Origin: an archaeon
GTDB taxonomy: Archaea > Thermoproteota > Nitrososphaeria > Nitrososphaerales > CADDZS01
Reading direction: 5' to 3'
DNA: 40,166 nucleotides
NCBI GenBank assembly: GCA_029850555.1
Contig: JARCRS010000185.1
Span: 1-40,166 of the forward strand
Part shown: piece after piece, positions 1-7,605 of the stretch
Layout: each line of letters opens with the position of its first letter
Numbering within the stretch: position 1 is the stretch's first letter
Program-made: the position numbers and the translations under genes
Notes under the pieces: generated by a model
What the model was told of the DNA's origin: nothing
The model's input: only the letters and a program-made list of their open reading frames with translations
Database searches by the model: none

Positions 1-1
1 G

Positions 2-511
2 AGTTTCGACAGGATTATTCCGCAACGGTTTGCATCCGTTAATGGAAGAACGGGTACTCCCGTTTTTGCTCTAGTAGTGCTGATAGTGGCGGTTTCCATT
101 GTTGCATATGTGGCTAGTTTCGCTTCCACTTATTTTGGACCATTCGTAGCCTTTTCAGTCATAGTTGTGCTTGCCTTCCTACCAAATGGCATTACGGCCA
201 CTCTTTTGCCTTTCTTGAGGAAGGACACATTCAAGTCTGCGCCGAGTATAGTACAAAAGAAGATCGCAGGATTTCCCTTGGTTTCAATCACAGGAATAAT
301 ACATACTCTTGCTTTTGGGACGGTTCTTGTTTTGGTTTTCCTGTATCCTTCTTATTCAGGAACGTCGACTGGAGCTTTGGGCATTGGAGCATTAATAGTA
401 ATATTATTCGCACTGGTCGCGGCAGCTCTGTTCTATCCAATTTCTAGGGCAATAAGACGCAGACAGGGCATCAACCTGGATCAAGTATTCAAACAGCTTC
501 CGCCAGAATAA
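2..511 (+). CDS. APC-superfamily amino-acid permease, C-terminal part (partial at left edge)
   Basis: The reading frame is open from base 2 of the window without a stop, so the gene begins upstream and only about 169 residues are visible. The first visible residues read SFDRIIPQRFASVNGRTGTP, which matches the loop before the last helices of APC-family permeases (a 'D+..P..F..V+.+.gTP' pattern). Four strongly hydrophobic stretches follow, at roughly 75-140, 145-205, 275-360 and 380-440 of the window, and the protein ends in a basic cytoplasmic tail (RAIRRRQG). It should be an integral membrane transporter of amino acids or polyamines coupled to protons or sodium. Substrate cannot be read from this fragment. 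A methionine at base 77 is only an internal codon. Family assignment is good and specificity unknown. Confidence 0.8.
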   Translation, partial: SFDRIIPQRFASVNGRTGTPVFALVVLIVAVSIVAYVASFASTYFGPFVAFSVIVVLAFLPNGITATLLPFLRKDTFKSAPSIVQKKIAGFPLVSITGIIHTLAFGTVLVLVFLYPSYSGTSTGALGIGALIVILFALVAAALFYPISRAIRRRQGINLDQVFKQLPPE

Positions 512-523
512 GGCTTTGACAGA

Positions 524-1591
524 GTGTTCAATTCAAATCTGTTACAATTTGAATTGAAGAAAGCCTCACGGGATGACATGTTTAATCGTTCAAGCTTTTA
601 TAACTCACTTAGAGAGGTTTCATTCAAAGATATGGGAAGAGATTTCACGCGAGTTTTTTTTGTCACGGATGTTCATGGTTCTGATAAATGCTTTCGTAAA
701 TTTCTCAATGCTGCAAAGGCGTACGATGCCGAAGTGTTGATCCTCGGCGGCGACATTACGGGTAAAGCTATAGTTCCCATTATTGAAAAGGGCGGTGAGA
801 AATATTCCAGCAAATTCTTCGGCAATAATTTGGCTATGAACTCACGCGACGAACTAGACTCGACAATTAAAATGATACGCGACTCTGGCTTTTACCCATA
901 TGTCGCTAATGAAGAAGAAATTAGGGCGATGGATGCTGATAGGGCCAAATTGGACCGAGTTTTCGAAAAATTAATGGTCGAATCTATCGATAGATGGATG
1001 ATACTCGCTCGTGAGCGTCTCAAAGGAACCGGAGTCAAGTGCTTTATTTCTCCAGGGAACGATGACATTCTAGCAATTGACGAACATATCAAGGACGGGG
1101 ACGAAGTCATCAACCCAGAACAGGAGGTCGTAAGAATCGATGATAAGCATGAAATGATAACTTTGGGGTACACTAACCACACCCCCTGGAATTCGGCTAG
1201 GGAAGTTGACGAAGATCAAATGCGCTCGATGATTGAAGGTATGTGTTCACAAGTTTCCGACATGAAAAATTGTTTATTCAATATACACTGCCCTCCTATT
1301 CGAACGCTCATAGATCAGGCTCCTGCTCTTGATTCAGATTTGAAGCCGATCGTGAAGGGGGGCGAAATTCAAATGATCCCAGCGGGAAGCCTTGCCACGC
1401 GAGAAGCGATAGAAAAATACCAGCCGCTATGTGGTATTCACGGGCACATTCACGAAAGCAAGGGAATCGCAAAGATAGGCAAGACTACTTGTTATAACCC
1501 GGGAAGTGAATACACGGAGGGCGTGCTGAAAGGCCTGGTACTTAATCTAGGTGATGGGAAAGTTAAGAGCTACAATTTTACCTCTGGTTAG
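524..1591 (+). CDS. Calcineurin-like metallophosphoesterase
   Basis: A cytoplasmic phosphoesterase of the calcineurin-like fold, recognised from the ordered metal-binding motifs: DVHG (DxH), GGDITG (GD), SPGNDD (GND), NIHCPP (single His) and GIHGHIHES (GHxH). These supply the ligands of a two-metal site. The start shown is a GTG at 524, 12 nt after the permease stop. ATG codons at 578 (residue 19) and 632 (residue 37) are alternatives, and the conserved domain only begins near residue 42. A segment of about 110 residues between the GD and GND motifs is long for the family and may form a cap that sets specificity. Tandem placement after a permease suggests co-transcription. The 3' end overlaps the convergent gene by 4 bases. 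Substrate (nucleotide, phosphoprotein or phosphodiester) is unknown. Confidence 0.85.
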   Translation: MFNSNLLQFELKKASRDDMFNRSSFYNSLREVSFKDMGRDFTRVFFVTDVHGSDKCFRKFLNAAKAYDAEVLILGGDITGKAIVPIIEKGGEKYSSKFFGNNLAMNSRDELDSTIKMIRDSGFYPYVANEEEIRAMDADRAKLDRVFEKLMVESIDRWMILARERLKGTGVKCFISPGNDDILAIDEHIKDGDEVINPEQEVVRIDDKHEMITLGYTNHTPWNSAREVDEDQMRSMIEGMCSQVSDMKNCLFNIHCPPIRTLIDQAPALDSDLKPIVKGGEIQMIPAGSLATREAIEKYQPLCGIHGHIHESKGIAKIGKTTCYNPGSEYTEGVLKGLVLNLGDGKVKSYNFTSG

Positions 1592-2880
1592 CGAGTTATT
1601 TCAGCCATTGCTCTAAGAAATTTCGAAATCTCGCTTTTCGTATTGTAATGCAATAGGGTTACCCGCACGGCGCTCGGTATGTCATAAAGTTCTTGGGCAT
1701 TGTTCCAAAAGTGACCGGCTCTTGCCGCGATGCGATAATCTGTCCATAGTTTCTCAACAACTTCACTATCGCTCTTGTTTTTCACTTTGAAAGTAAAAGT
1801 GCAGTCTCTCTCGGAAAGGTGCGTCTCGTCGGTTATGCCGTATATTTTGAGATTAGATAAATCGCACAGTCCTCTTTCTTCATGTGGACCAAAGAGCATT
1901 GAGCTTGTCAATTCTCTGCCGTAACTCTCAATCAAACTCATGCTTTCCTTGAGCACTTTAGTTCTCTCTTCTCCTAAATCTGTAGAATCTCTATCATCGT
2001 TTACCCGAGAGTATACCCAGAGAAGATATTCGATTACGGCTTTAATCGCGGCAAACTTTGCAGGATCACGAGTTCCAAGCTCGAAGCTCGACGGCATGAC
2101 TTTTCCTGATGCATTTGGATCAACATGGAAGGTCTGTATCTCAGGGAATACCTGTTCTTTGACGTACATGTAGCTCCCATGAGGACCAAAGAACTTGTAC
2201 CCTGAGAAAACTAGAAAATCGCAATCCAAATCCTGAACGTCGATCGGCCCCTGTGGAACATGATGGACGGCATCGACTACAACATACGCTCCAACCCTAT
2301 GTGCAATTCTTGCAATTTCTTTCATCGGAGTTATAGTCCCGAGTAAATTGCTTGAGGCACCAATGGCAACTACTTTCGTATGATTATCGACGAGGCTTTC
2401 TAGATCGTTTACATCTAACCTGCCATCATCCATCCGTAGTTTAGCTAACCTTACTTCCTTCAGCTTCCCTCTTTTCTGCAGGTCAAGATAGGGCGTTACA
2501 TTCGCATAGTGTTCAAGATTGGTTGATACGACGTTATCAGAGTCTTCAAATTTTGCTGATAGCCCGTAAGCCAACTTGAAAAAAAGATCACTAGCGGAAT
2601 CGCCCTGAACTATACTGTAGGGATTAGGCGCATTTAGCAGATCAGCAATCGCTCTCCTCCCTTCGAGAATCATTTCCTCGTTTACTTTAGATTCCCTGTA
2701 AACCCCTCCTCGATTAGGAGCAGATTTAGTTCGAGCTAGCGCTTCTGCATCAATAGCTGATTGGAGAACTAAACTTCCTGCACCATTGTCGAAGAAGATT
2801 CTTTCTCCATCCGCACTCCTTTCGACTGTCGGAAACTTTGTTCGAATTTCCTGAACTATTTCATCTGTGATTTGTTGCAT
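1588..2880 (-). CDS. Class V aminotransferase-fold PLP enzyme, cysteine desulfurase-like but lacking the catalytic Cys
   Basis: A 430-aa fold-type I PLP protein. The PLP lysine is K229 in SGYKFFGPHG. D203 and H206 in VVDAVHHVP are the usual pyridine-contacting and substrate-side residues. Overall it resembles the SufS-like 'cysteine desulfurase-like' subfamily, but the C-terminal loop that carries the persulfide cysteine in true desulfurases (RAGHFC) reads RAGHFW here, with W392 in its place. It is therefore unlikely to deliver sulfur by the usual mechanism and may act as a lyase, epimerase or aminotransferase on an amino-acid-like substrate. It lies 12 nt downstream of the cyclase gene on the same strand, so the two probably form an operon. 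Its stop overlaps that of the metallophosphoesterase gene. It is not a typical kynureninase, although that enzyme shares the fold. Confidence 0.8.
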   Translation of the reverse strand: MQQITDEIVQEIRTKFPTVERSADGERIFFDNGAGSLVLQSAIDAEALARTKSAPNRGGVYRESKVNEEMILEGRRAIADLLNAPNPYSIVQGDSASDLFFKLAYGLSAKFEDSDNVVSTNLEHYANVTPYLDLQKRGKLKEVRLAKLRMDDGRLDVNDLESLVDNHTKVVAIGASSNLLGTITPMKEIARIAHRVGAYVVVDAVHHVPQGPIDVQDLDCDFLVFSGYKFFGPHGSYMYVKEQVFPEIQTFHVDPNASGKVMPSSFELGTRDPAKFAAIKAVIEYLLWVYSRVNDDRDSTDLGEERTKVLKESMSLIESYGRELTSSMLFGPHEERGLCDLSNLKIYGITDETHLSERDCTFTFKVKNKSDSEVVEKLWTDYRIAARAGHFWNNAQELYDIPSAVRVTLLHYNTKSEISKFLRAMAEITR

Positions 2881-2892
2881 TTTCTAATACTC

Positions 2893-3552
2893 CTACAAAA
2901 TCAATGCGACGGGTCTTGTGAGACCTGCGGTTCCTCCGAACAATGAAATTGGTGTTCCGACAAACACAAACTCCTTTCCTATCAGCTTATCCAAGTTAGA
3001 AAGATTCTCAAAAATGACAACATTATTTGGGAGTAGCAGGTGATGAGCAACCCAAGGAGCATGGTCTGGTCCTAATGCGTCGATTCCTATTGCTCTAACG
3101 CCAAGCTCAATAATGAATTTACACGCATCCTCAGTCAAATCGGGATTTTCAAGCCAATCCTTAGAGTCGCTCTTTGCCGTGTATCCGCAATAAAAGAGCA
3201 GGATCCAGTTCTCATCCACATCTTTCCTGTGCCCGGTTGACTCAAGAGCTTTTTCAATATCGTTCTTTGTTATCTGATATCTTGGTTTGCCCGCAAAGTC
3301 AAGTACCACTCCGCGCGAAACAAACTGCTTAACTGGAACCTGATCTACAGTCATTCCTTCTTTCGTCATGTGAGCGGGGGCATCAACATGTGTTCCAGAA
3401 TGTTCCGCAAAGAACCAAACGTATGATTGGAAACCTTGGACATCGATCGTAGTGAATGTAGTCCTTAGAGGCTGGGGATGACCCGTAAACATTGGCGTGG
3501 CCATGCTTTTCAGGGGGACTGCTAGGTCGATTATTTCTTTGAACTCGATCAA
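2893..3552 (-). CDS. Cyclase family / kynurenine formamidase-like metal-dependent hydrolase
   Basis: A 219-aa protein with the family signature HSGTHVDAPAH at residues 51-61 (HxGTHxDxPxH), whose His and Asp residues bind Zn or Mn. Relatives include bacterial arylformamidase (KynB), isatin hydrolase and polyketide cyclases, all of which open or close amide or lactone bonds. Length fits the family. The start is a TTG at 3552 directly before IEFKEIIDL; no ATG or GTG precedes the conserved N-terminus in frame. It is the first gene of a two-gene unit with the PLP enzyme downstream. The pairing of an amide hydrolase with a PLP enzyme recalls formamidase plus kynureninase, but the PLP partner has the wrong sequence type for kynureninase, so the pathway is unknown. 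Confidence 0.85.
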   Translation of the reverse strand: MIEFKEIIDLAVPLKSMATPMFTGHPQPLRTTFTTIDVQGFQSYVWFFAEHSGTHVDAPAHMTKEGMTVDQVPVKQFVSRGVVLDFAGKPRYQITKNDIEKALESTGHRKDVDENWILLFYCGYTAKSDSKDWLENPDLTEDACKFIIELGVRAIGIDALGPDHAPWVAHHLLLPNNVVIFENLSNLDKLIGKEFVFVGTPISLFGGTAGLTRPVALIL

Positions 3553-3672
3553 AAAGAGTTAACTCGAGTTTTATCAGCAAATCGATTTTTATTATCTTTT
3601 GCGATGAATCCTCTGGCTCTACGATTTCTTTTCCAAGAGCCTTTCCGCATTTGATAAAAAAAGTGATTAAGC

Positions 3673-3681
3673 CTTTATAGT
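3673..3681 (+). promoter_or_regulatory. TATA box for the VOC gene at 3703
   Basis: An AT-rich CTTTATAGT element centred about 26-27 nt upstream of the ATG at 3703. At normal archaeal TATA-to-start distance, transcription would begin at or next to the ATG, giving a leaderless mRNA. No Shine-Dalgarno sequence is present before the ATG, which agrees. Confidence 0.5.
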
Positions 3682-3702
3682 GAGACTAGTTTCGCGATTC
3701 AT

Positions 3703-4161
3703 ATGACTGGCAACGTGTTTCGAGAGATTCACCATACTGCACTAAATGTGTTGGATATTGATAGATCCGTAAAATTCTACAAAGATGTCCTCGGTTTGGA
3801 GCTACTCTTCGAACCTCGGGAAGCGTCAGGTGAAGCGTTTGAAAAAGCTACTAAAATCGACGGCGCAAAGATCAGGTTCACTATGCTCAAGGTCGCAGAG
3901 GGATCTACGTTAATTGAACTCATTCAGTATTTGACTCCAATGGCAAAACCAAATGAGCAAAAGATATGCGACACTGGAGCGCCGCATGTAGCTTTCAGGG
4001 TCGACAATATCGACGAAGCAAAAAAGAAACTTGAATCAAAAGGGGTGAAATTCAATAGTGATCCTGTTAGAATTAAGGAAGGACCCCTTAAGGGAAGGGC
4101 GTTTGTCTACTTTCCAGACCCTGATGGATTGACTCTAGAGTTATTCCAAGAACTGCCTTGA
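3703..4161 (+). CDS. VOC-superfamily (glyoxalase / methylmalonyl-CoA epimerase-like) protein
   Basis: A 152-aa protein with two beta-alpha-beta-beta-beta modules of the vicinal oxygen chelate fold. The first module begins EIHHTALNVLDIDRSVKFYK and the second PHVAFRVDNIDEAKKKLE, and the chain ends in DPDGLTLELFQ. Likely metal ligands are the His near residue 10, the Glu in LIELIQ, the His in PHVAF and the Glu in LELFQ, giving the standard two-His two-Glu site. Glyoxalase I, methylmalonyl-CoA epimerase and dioxygenases share this fold. The epimerase-like length and spacing fit, but no CoA-specific residue can be asserted. It is transcribed alone from a TATA-driven, probably leaderless, promoter and converges on the M24 gene with 26 nt between stops. 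Confidence 0.85.
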   Translation: MTGNVFREIHHTALNVLDIDRSVKFYKDVLGLELLFEPREASGEAFEKATKIDGAKIRFTMLKVAEGSTLIELIQYLTPMAKPNEQKICDTGAPHVAFRVDNIDEAKKKLESKGVKFNSDPVRIKEGPLKGRAFVYFPDPDGLTLELFQELP

Positions 4162-4187
4162 CGAAATTCAAATACAGAACTTCGACT

Positions 4188-5477
4188 TTAGTACAGGGGA
4201 ACCTCGGTTATCTCTTCTATCGGCCACTTGCTAATTACTTCACATCCCGAATCGTTCACTATCATCATTTCTTCGATTCTCACTCCAGCCTTTCCGTCCG
4301 GCGTCCCATCGAGCGTCTCAAGAGCTATAGCAGTGTTTTGTTTCAGCTTCTGCGGCCATTTTGAGGCTACTGGTTTCCAAAAGAAAGGAGGCTCGTACAA
4401 GCTCAAGCCAATCCCGTGTCCCATGTTCATCCAAAAAGTCGAAAGTCTCTCCGTCTCGCTCCCAATGAAAGGAGCTCTCTTTCCCCAGAGTTCACCGTCA
4501 TCTGGCCAGTTCTTGACAACATCCATTGTGGTAGCTCCTGGCTTAACCGCCTCTAATGCCTCGCGCATCCAATCGTATACCCTCTTGTAAGTTTCCCGTA
4601 CCTCTTTGGACGGAGGTCCAACATTGAAAGATCTATAGTAGCAGGATCGATACCCGAAGAATCCAAAGTTGAAGAAATCAGCATATACGACATCTCCAGG
4701 TCTGATCCGCCTAGTACTCGCCTGTCTAGTATTGTCTTTCGGCCATGTGTGCGGACCAGAGTCGATAAATCCACCATTAACAGTTACGCCATTTTCTACA
4801 GCGTACGCAATGCATTTTCCCCAGATTTCTCGTTCACTGACTCCAACACGGAGATTTTTCGCAAGAGTTGCAAAGCATCCATCCACTATGCTCGCAACAG
4901 ATCGGATACATTCGAGCTCGAGAGGAGTTTTTATCTCCCTTGCTTCGTTGATTGCTTTCGTTCCATCCAAGCTTAGGTTTAGACCTGTTTTCTCTAGCTG
5001 AGTGTTTATCTGCGGAACAAAGGCATCAATGCCGATTTTTTCTCTCGCCAATCCAAAATCCTTCAGGACCGAGTAAATTTGCTCTGCAAAGGAACGGGTG
5101 AGAAATTCCTGAGCTTCAGGGGCGCTCGCAAAGTTGGGGCCCCCCCATCCCGGAACCGCGTACTCGACCTTGATGTTTTTCAGCTGATCTTTAAGGACGT
5201 ACGCGGTATTTGCTTCTTCAAAGCCTACGGGTTCGCCTTCCAACGGAACGACGGCATATCGATTTCCACCGATTGCCGAGGCCCCCGGAAAGATCGGGGG
5301 AATGTTAGTAGAATAACCTACGTCTAACTCGGTCAAGCATATAATTGCGCTCAGACCGTAGTGTTTCATCCGTTCTCTCAGTCGAACGAGTTTGTCCCGT
5401 AGCATACGATCAAAATCAATGTGGCCAAGCGGCGAATCTTCCGTTCCGCCCATTTCGCCGATGTGATAGTGTGACAT
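4188..5477 (-). CDS. M24-family peptidase / creatinase-like protein with altered active site
   Basis: A 429-aa protein with a creatinase N-terminal domain (about 20-175) and a C-terminal 'pita-bread' domain (about 185-420). In M24 metallopeptidases five residues (Asp, Asp, His, Glu, Glu) bind two metals. Here D267, H354 (GHGIGL), E387 and E402 are in place, but the second Asp of the 'GYxSDxxR' motif is C279 (GYRSCYYRSF), and the usual second His after GHGIGL is Y361. Such changes fit a creatinase-like, non-peptidase hydrolase or a mononuclear site more than a normal prolidase. It is a single-gene unit whose ATG lies about 29 nt from a TATA box. An aminopeptidase on Xaa-Pro peptides is the alternative. 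Confidence 0.8.
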   Translation of the reverse strand: MSHYHIGEMGGTEDSPLGHIDFDRMLRDKLVRLRERMKHYGLSAIICLTELDVGYSTNIPPIFPGASAIGGNRYAVVPLEGEPVGFEEANTAYVLKDQLKNIKVEYAVPGWGGPNFASAPEAQEFLTRSFAEQIYSVLKDFGLAREKIGIDAFVPQINTQLEKTGLNLSLDGTKAINEAREIKTPLELECIRSVASIVDGCFATLAKNLRVGVSEREIWGKCIAYAVENGVTVNGGFIDSGPHTWPKDNTRQASTRRIRPGDVVYADFFNFGFFGYRSCYYRSFNVGPPSKEVRETYKRVYDWMREALEAVKPGATTMDVVKNWPDDGELWGKRAPFIGSETERLSTFWMNMGHGIGLSLYEPPFFWKPVASKWPQKLKQNTAIALETLDGTPDGKAGVRIEEMMIVNDSGCEVISKWPIEEITEVPLY

Positions 5478-5500
5478 TACGAAATTCGGGAGTCTGAACT

Positions 5501-5510
5501 CTGTTTATAG
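5501..5510 (-). promoter_or_regulatory. TATA box for the M24 gene
   Basis: On the minus strand this reads CTATAAACAG, centred about 29 nt upstream of the ATG at 5477. The spacing predicts a transcript starting within a few bases of the ATG, and no ribosome-binding sequence is seen. Confidence 0.5.
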
Positions 5511-5605
5511 CTTTTGGATGCAACCGTTTTCTGATGTTAGTTAGATCTGAAAAACAACTGACTTCCTTTGATCAAAAGATTAAAATGCGAAATCACTTGT
5601 CAGAA

Positions 5606-6121
5606 TCAAGGATAGGTTTCGTCTGGAGGGTCCAGCGGGCCAACTTTCAAAATTTCGTAGATAGTTCCAAGCGTAGCCTCAGTATCAAGGTAGAAGAATT
5701 CGTTTCCGCAAAACTTTCCAGTCTGAACTAGATTAATCCCGGCCTTTTTGTACTCGTACAAGATTCTTCTTACTGTTTTCATGCTAGAGTAATTAGACTG
5801 GATGTGCTGTAGCCCTTTGCCGCCCCGATCCAAAAATTCTCTGTAAGTGCTCGGACCTTCGACCGGTGAAATTACCTCAAAATATGCGTCACCTACTTTT
5901 GTGATCGCAAAATCCATTGTGTAGGAAACTGGCTTTCCGCGTAGTGTCGTATTCGTCAGGCGCGGAGGCTTGCAGTGATATACATCCCAGGGGCCCCAGC
6001 CAAGCGTTCTTGAGTAGGTTTCGACACTTTTCCACAAGTCCCTCGCTACTGTACAGGCTCCATCAATGCTTCTCCGCTTCCCTGCTATGAGTTCATTCGG
6101 ATTTTTTCGTGCCATGATCAT
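5606..6121 (-). CDS. VOC-superfamily protein (second copy type, longer)
   Basis: A 171-aa vicinal oxygen chelate protein that differs from the one at 3703. The N-terminal module reads DGACTVARDLWKSVETYSRT with a GPW motif (LGWGPWDV), and the second module contains GLQHIQ followed by a helix (RRILYEYKKAGINLVQ) and ends with a short acidic tail. GPW...P and G-QHI are typical of the methylmalonyl-CoA-epimerase-like and 'glyoxalase-like' subgroup. The start is ATG at 6121, with an in-frame ATG two codons later (6115); a GAGGG stretch just upstream could be its Shine-Dalgarno site. It follows the LLM oxidoreductase gene by 18 nt on the same strand, so it is likely co-transcribed and may act on the LLM enzyme's substrate or product. 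Specific reaction unknown. Confidence 0.8.
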   Translation of the reverse strand: MIMARKNPNELIAGKRRSIDGACTVARDLWKSVETYSRTLGWGPWDVYHCKPPRLTNTTLRGKPVSYTMDFAITKVGDAYFEVISPVEGPSTYREFLDRGGKGLQHIQSNYSSMKTVRRILYEYKKAGINLVQTGKFCGNEFFYLDTEATLGTIYEILKVGPLDPPDETYP

Positions 6122-6139
6122 TTCAACCCTCTTTATGTA

Positions 6140-7033
6140 CTAATTTGCGATGAATTTACTTGCAAAAGTACGTAGGTTTTCGATTTGAGCCTCGCGAGAG
6201 GTCGCACCATTATAATCTATTTCTATAGTTGCTAAAGAAACGCCCAGTTTCTCGAATTCTTCGAGTATAGATCTATCCTCCTCAAAGTTACTCGAGAGCA
6301 TGAGCTGATCGTCTCCCTTCGCTCCCTTGTAAATTGTATCCTTGGCTCGAGAGTTGAAAGCAAGCCTTGTGCTTATAGCTTTGCTCGGGCCGTCAATCGC
6401 CCTAAATTCCGACACAAGCTTTCTGAAAAGAGCTGGAGGAGATCCATCAGCATGCCAACCGTCGCCGAGAGTGCGCGCTCTCCTCATTGCGGCCTTGCTA
6501 TTTCCGCCGATCCAGATGAATAGCTCTTTTTGAACAGGTCTAGGTTCGAAGGACTGAGAATCAAAATGTTGTCGTATTACCTTACTTTCAAAGTTCTTAT
6601 CTCCTCTCCAAAGGGATTTTATTAAACGGATCGATTCATCCAAGCGCTTGCCTCTGTTATGGAAATTAGAACCAAGTATTGAATACTCATCTTCATTCCA
6701 GCCTGCGCCCGTTGCAAGTGTCACCCTGCCACCGCTCAGATAATCAATAGTTGCAAGCTGTTTTGCGACGATTACGGGGTTACGCAGCGCCATAACTAGA
6801 GAGGAGATCCCGAGCTTGACTTTGCTTGTTACCGCGGCGAGATATCCTAACGTTGTCATAGTCTCCAAGATCGTGCCGTATACCGTGCCGCTGTTTTCTG
6901 GCATAAGAATATGATCCGTCAGCCAGATAGAATCATACCCCAGTTTTTCCGCTTCCATGGTTGTAGCTCTCAGAGTTTCGAGATCAACTTCTTTGCCGTA
7001 ATTGGAGAGACAGACCCCATACTTCAACTTCAT
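6140..7033 (-). CDS. LLM-class (luciferase-like) F420/flavin-dependent oxidoreductase
   Basis: A 297-aa TIM-barrel protein of the bacterial luciferase-like family. Recognisable parts are KYGVCLSNYGKEVD at the N-terminus, GYDSIWLTDHILMPE (residues about 32-47), KVKLGISSLVMALRNPVIVAKQLATID, GGRVTLATGAGWNEDE, and GGNSKAAMRRARTLGDGWHA. The last two segments form the cofactor phosphate pocket. In archaea the usual cofactor of this class is F420, as in methylene-tetrahydromethanopterin reductase relatives, although FMN users exist and cannot be excluded. Length is normal. It is the first gene of a two-gene unit with the VOC gene. It diverges from the PPOX gene at 7151, so the 117-bp gap carries promoters in both directions. 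Substrate unknown. Confidence 0.85.
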   Translation of the reverse strand: MKLKYGVCLSNYGKEVDLETLRATTMEAEKLGYDSIWLTDHILMPENSGTVYGTILETMTTLGYLAAVTSKVKLGISSLVMALRNPVIVAKQLATIDYLSGGRVTLATGAGWNEDEYSILGSNFHNRGKRLDESIRLIKSLWRGDKNFESKVIRQHFDSQSFEPRPVQKELFIWIGGNSKAAMRRARTLGDGWHADGSPPALFRKLVSEFRAIDGPSKAISTRLAFNSRAKDTIYKGAKGDDQLMLSSNFEEDRSILEEFEKLGVSLATIEIDYNGATSREAQIENLRTFASKFIAN

Positions 7034-7120
7034 TTATCGCTCGAAAAGACGAATTTCAGTTCAAGTTAAGCTTTGCCATAGTCCTGCTAGATCACATTGC
7101 AATGGAATGAATAACATGTT

Positions 7121-7130
7121 TTTTATAAAA
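7121..7130 (+). promoter_or_regulatory. TATA box for the PPOX-E1 operon
   Basis: TTTTATAAAA, the cleanest TATA element in the window, is centred 25-26 nt before the ATG at 7151. This predicts a leaderless transcript for the PPOX gene and the two dehydrogenase genes behind it. Confidence 0.65.
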
Positions 7131-7150
7131 CGAAAATCTTTCAGCTTTTC

Positions 7151-7582
7151 ATGGTTCTCGTGGACCTGACTACGCCAAAGAACTTGAGCTTTCTGACAAC
7201 AGGTCGCACCAAGCTTTTGAGACTAGCAATTGCAAAAAAAGATGGTACACCACATGTTTCTTCCGTCTGGTACCTATGGAAAGATGGTCACTTTTACATA
7301 ACAACGTCTGAAGATAGGCTTAAAGTGAAGACAATAAAGGAAAACCCCAAGGTTGCCCTAATAGTAGATACTGATGTCAGTCCTTACAAAGGAGTCATCG
7401 TAGAAGGCATTGCGGAGCTTACAAAGAACGACGTTGAAGAGATAACGCGTGCAATTGTGAAGAAGTATGTTCCGGCAAAGTATGTAAAGAAACAGTATGA
7501 AGATTTAATGAAATATCCTCGTATTCTTGTCAAGATAAAGCCTGCGAAATCTTTGGACATAATGTCGTTTAAAGTTCTATGA
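7151..7582 (+). CDS. PPOX-class (pyridoxamine oxidase-like split-barrel) F420-dependent enzyme
   Basis: A 143-aa split beta-barrel flavoprotein. The order NLSFLTTGRTKLLRLAIAKKDGTPHVSSVWYLWKDGHFYI, then SEDRLKVKTIKENPKVALIVD and VIVEGIAEL is that of the PPOX/F420 biliverdin-reductase-like family (TIGR03618-like). Residues around R-x-A-x-x-x-DGTPHVSSVWY line the cofactor site. Members reduce or oxidise small molecules with F420H2 or FMN; the substrate here is unknown. The gene leads a probable operon: the E1 alpha gene starts 23 nt after its stop. Divergent LLM and PPOX genes, both F420-type families, support an F420-using organism. Confidence 0.85.
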   Translation: MVLVDLTTPKNLSFLTTGRTKLLRLAIAKKDGTPHVSSVWYLWKDGHFYITTSEDRLKVKTIKENPKVALIVDTDVSPYKGVIVEGIAELTKNDVEEITRAIVKKYVPAKYVKKQYEDLMKYPRILVKIKPAKSLDIMSFKVL

Positions 7583-7605
7583 AAAAATGAAGGACAACAG
7601 ACATT

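Noticed and set aside
1588-2880. Calling this gene sufS or kynureninase.
   Set aside because: The desulfurase Cys is Trp, and the PLP segment SGYKFFGPHG is not the kynureninase type.
4669-5001. A 110-codon frame on the plus strand inside the M24 gene.
   Set aside because: It is antisense to a clear conserved gene. Long antisense frames are common in this sequence.
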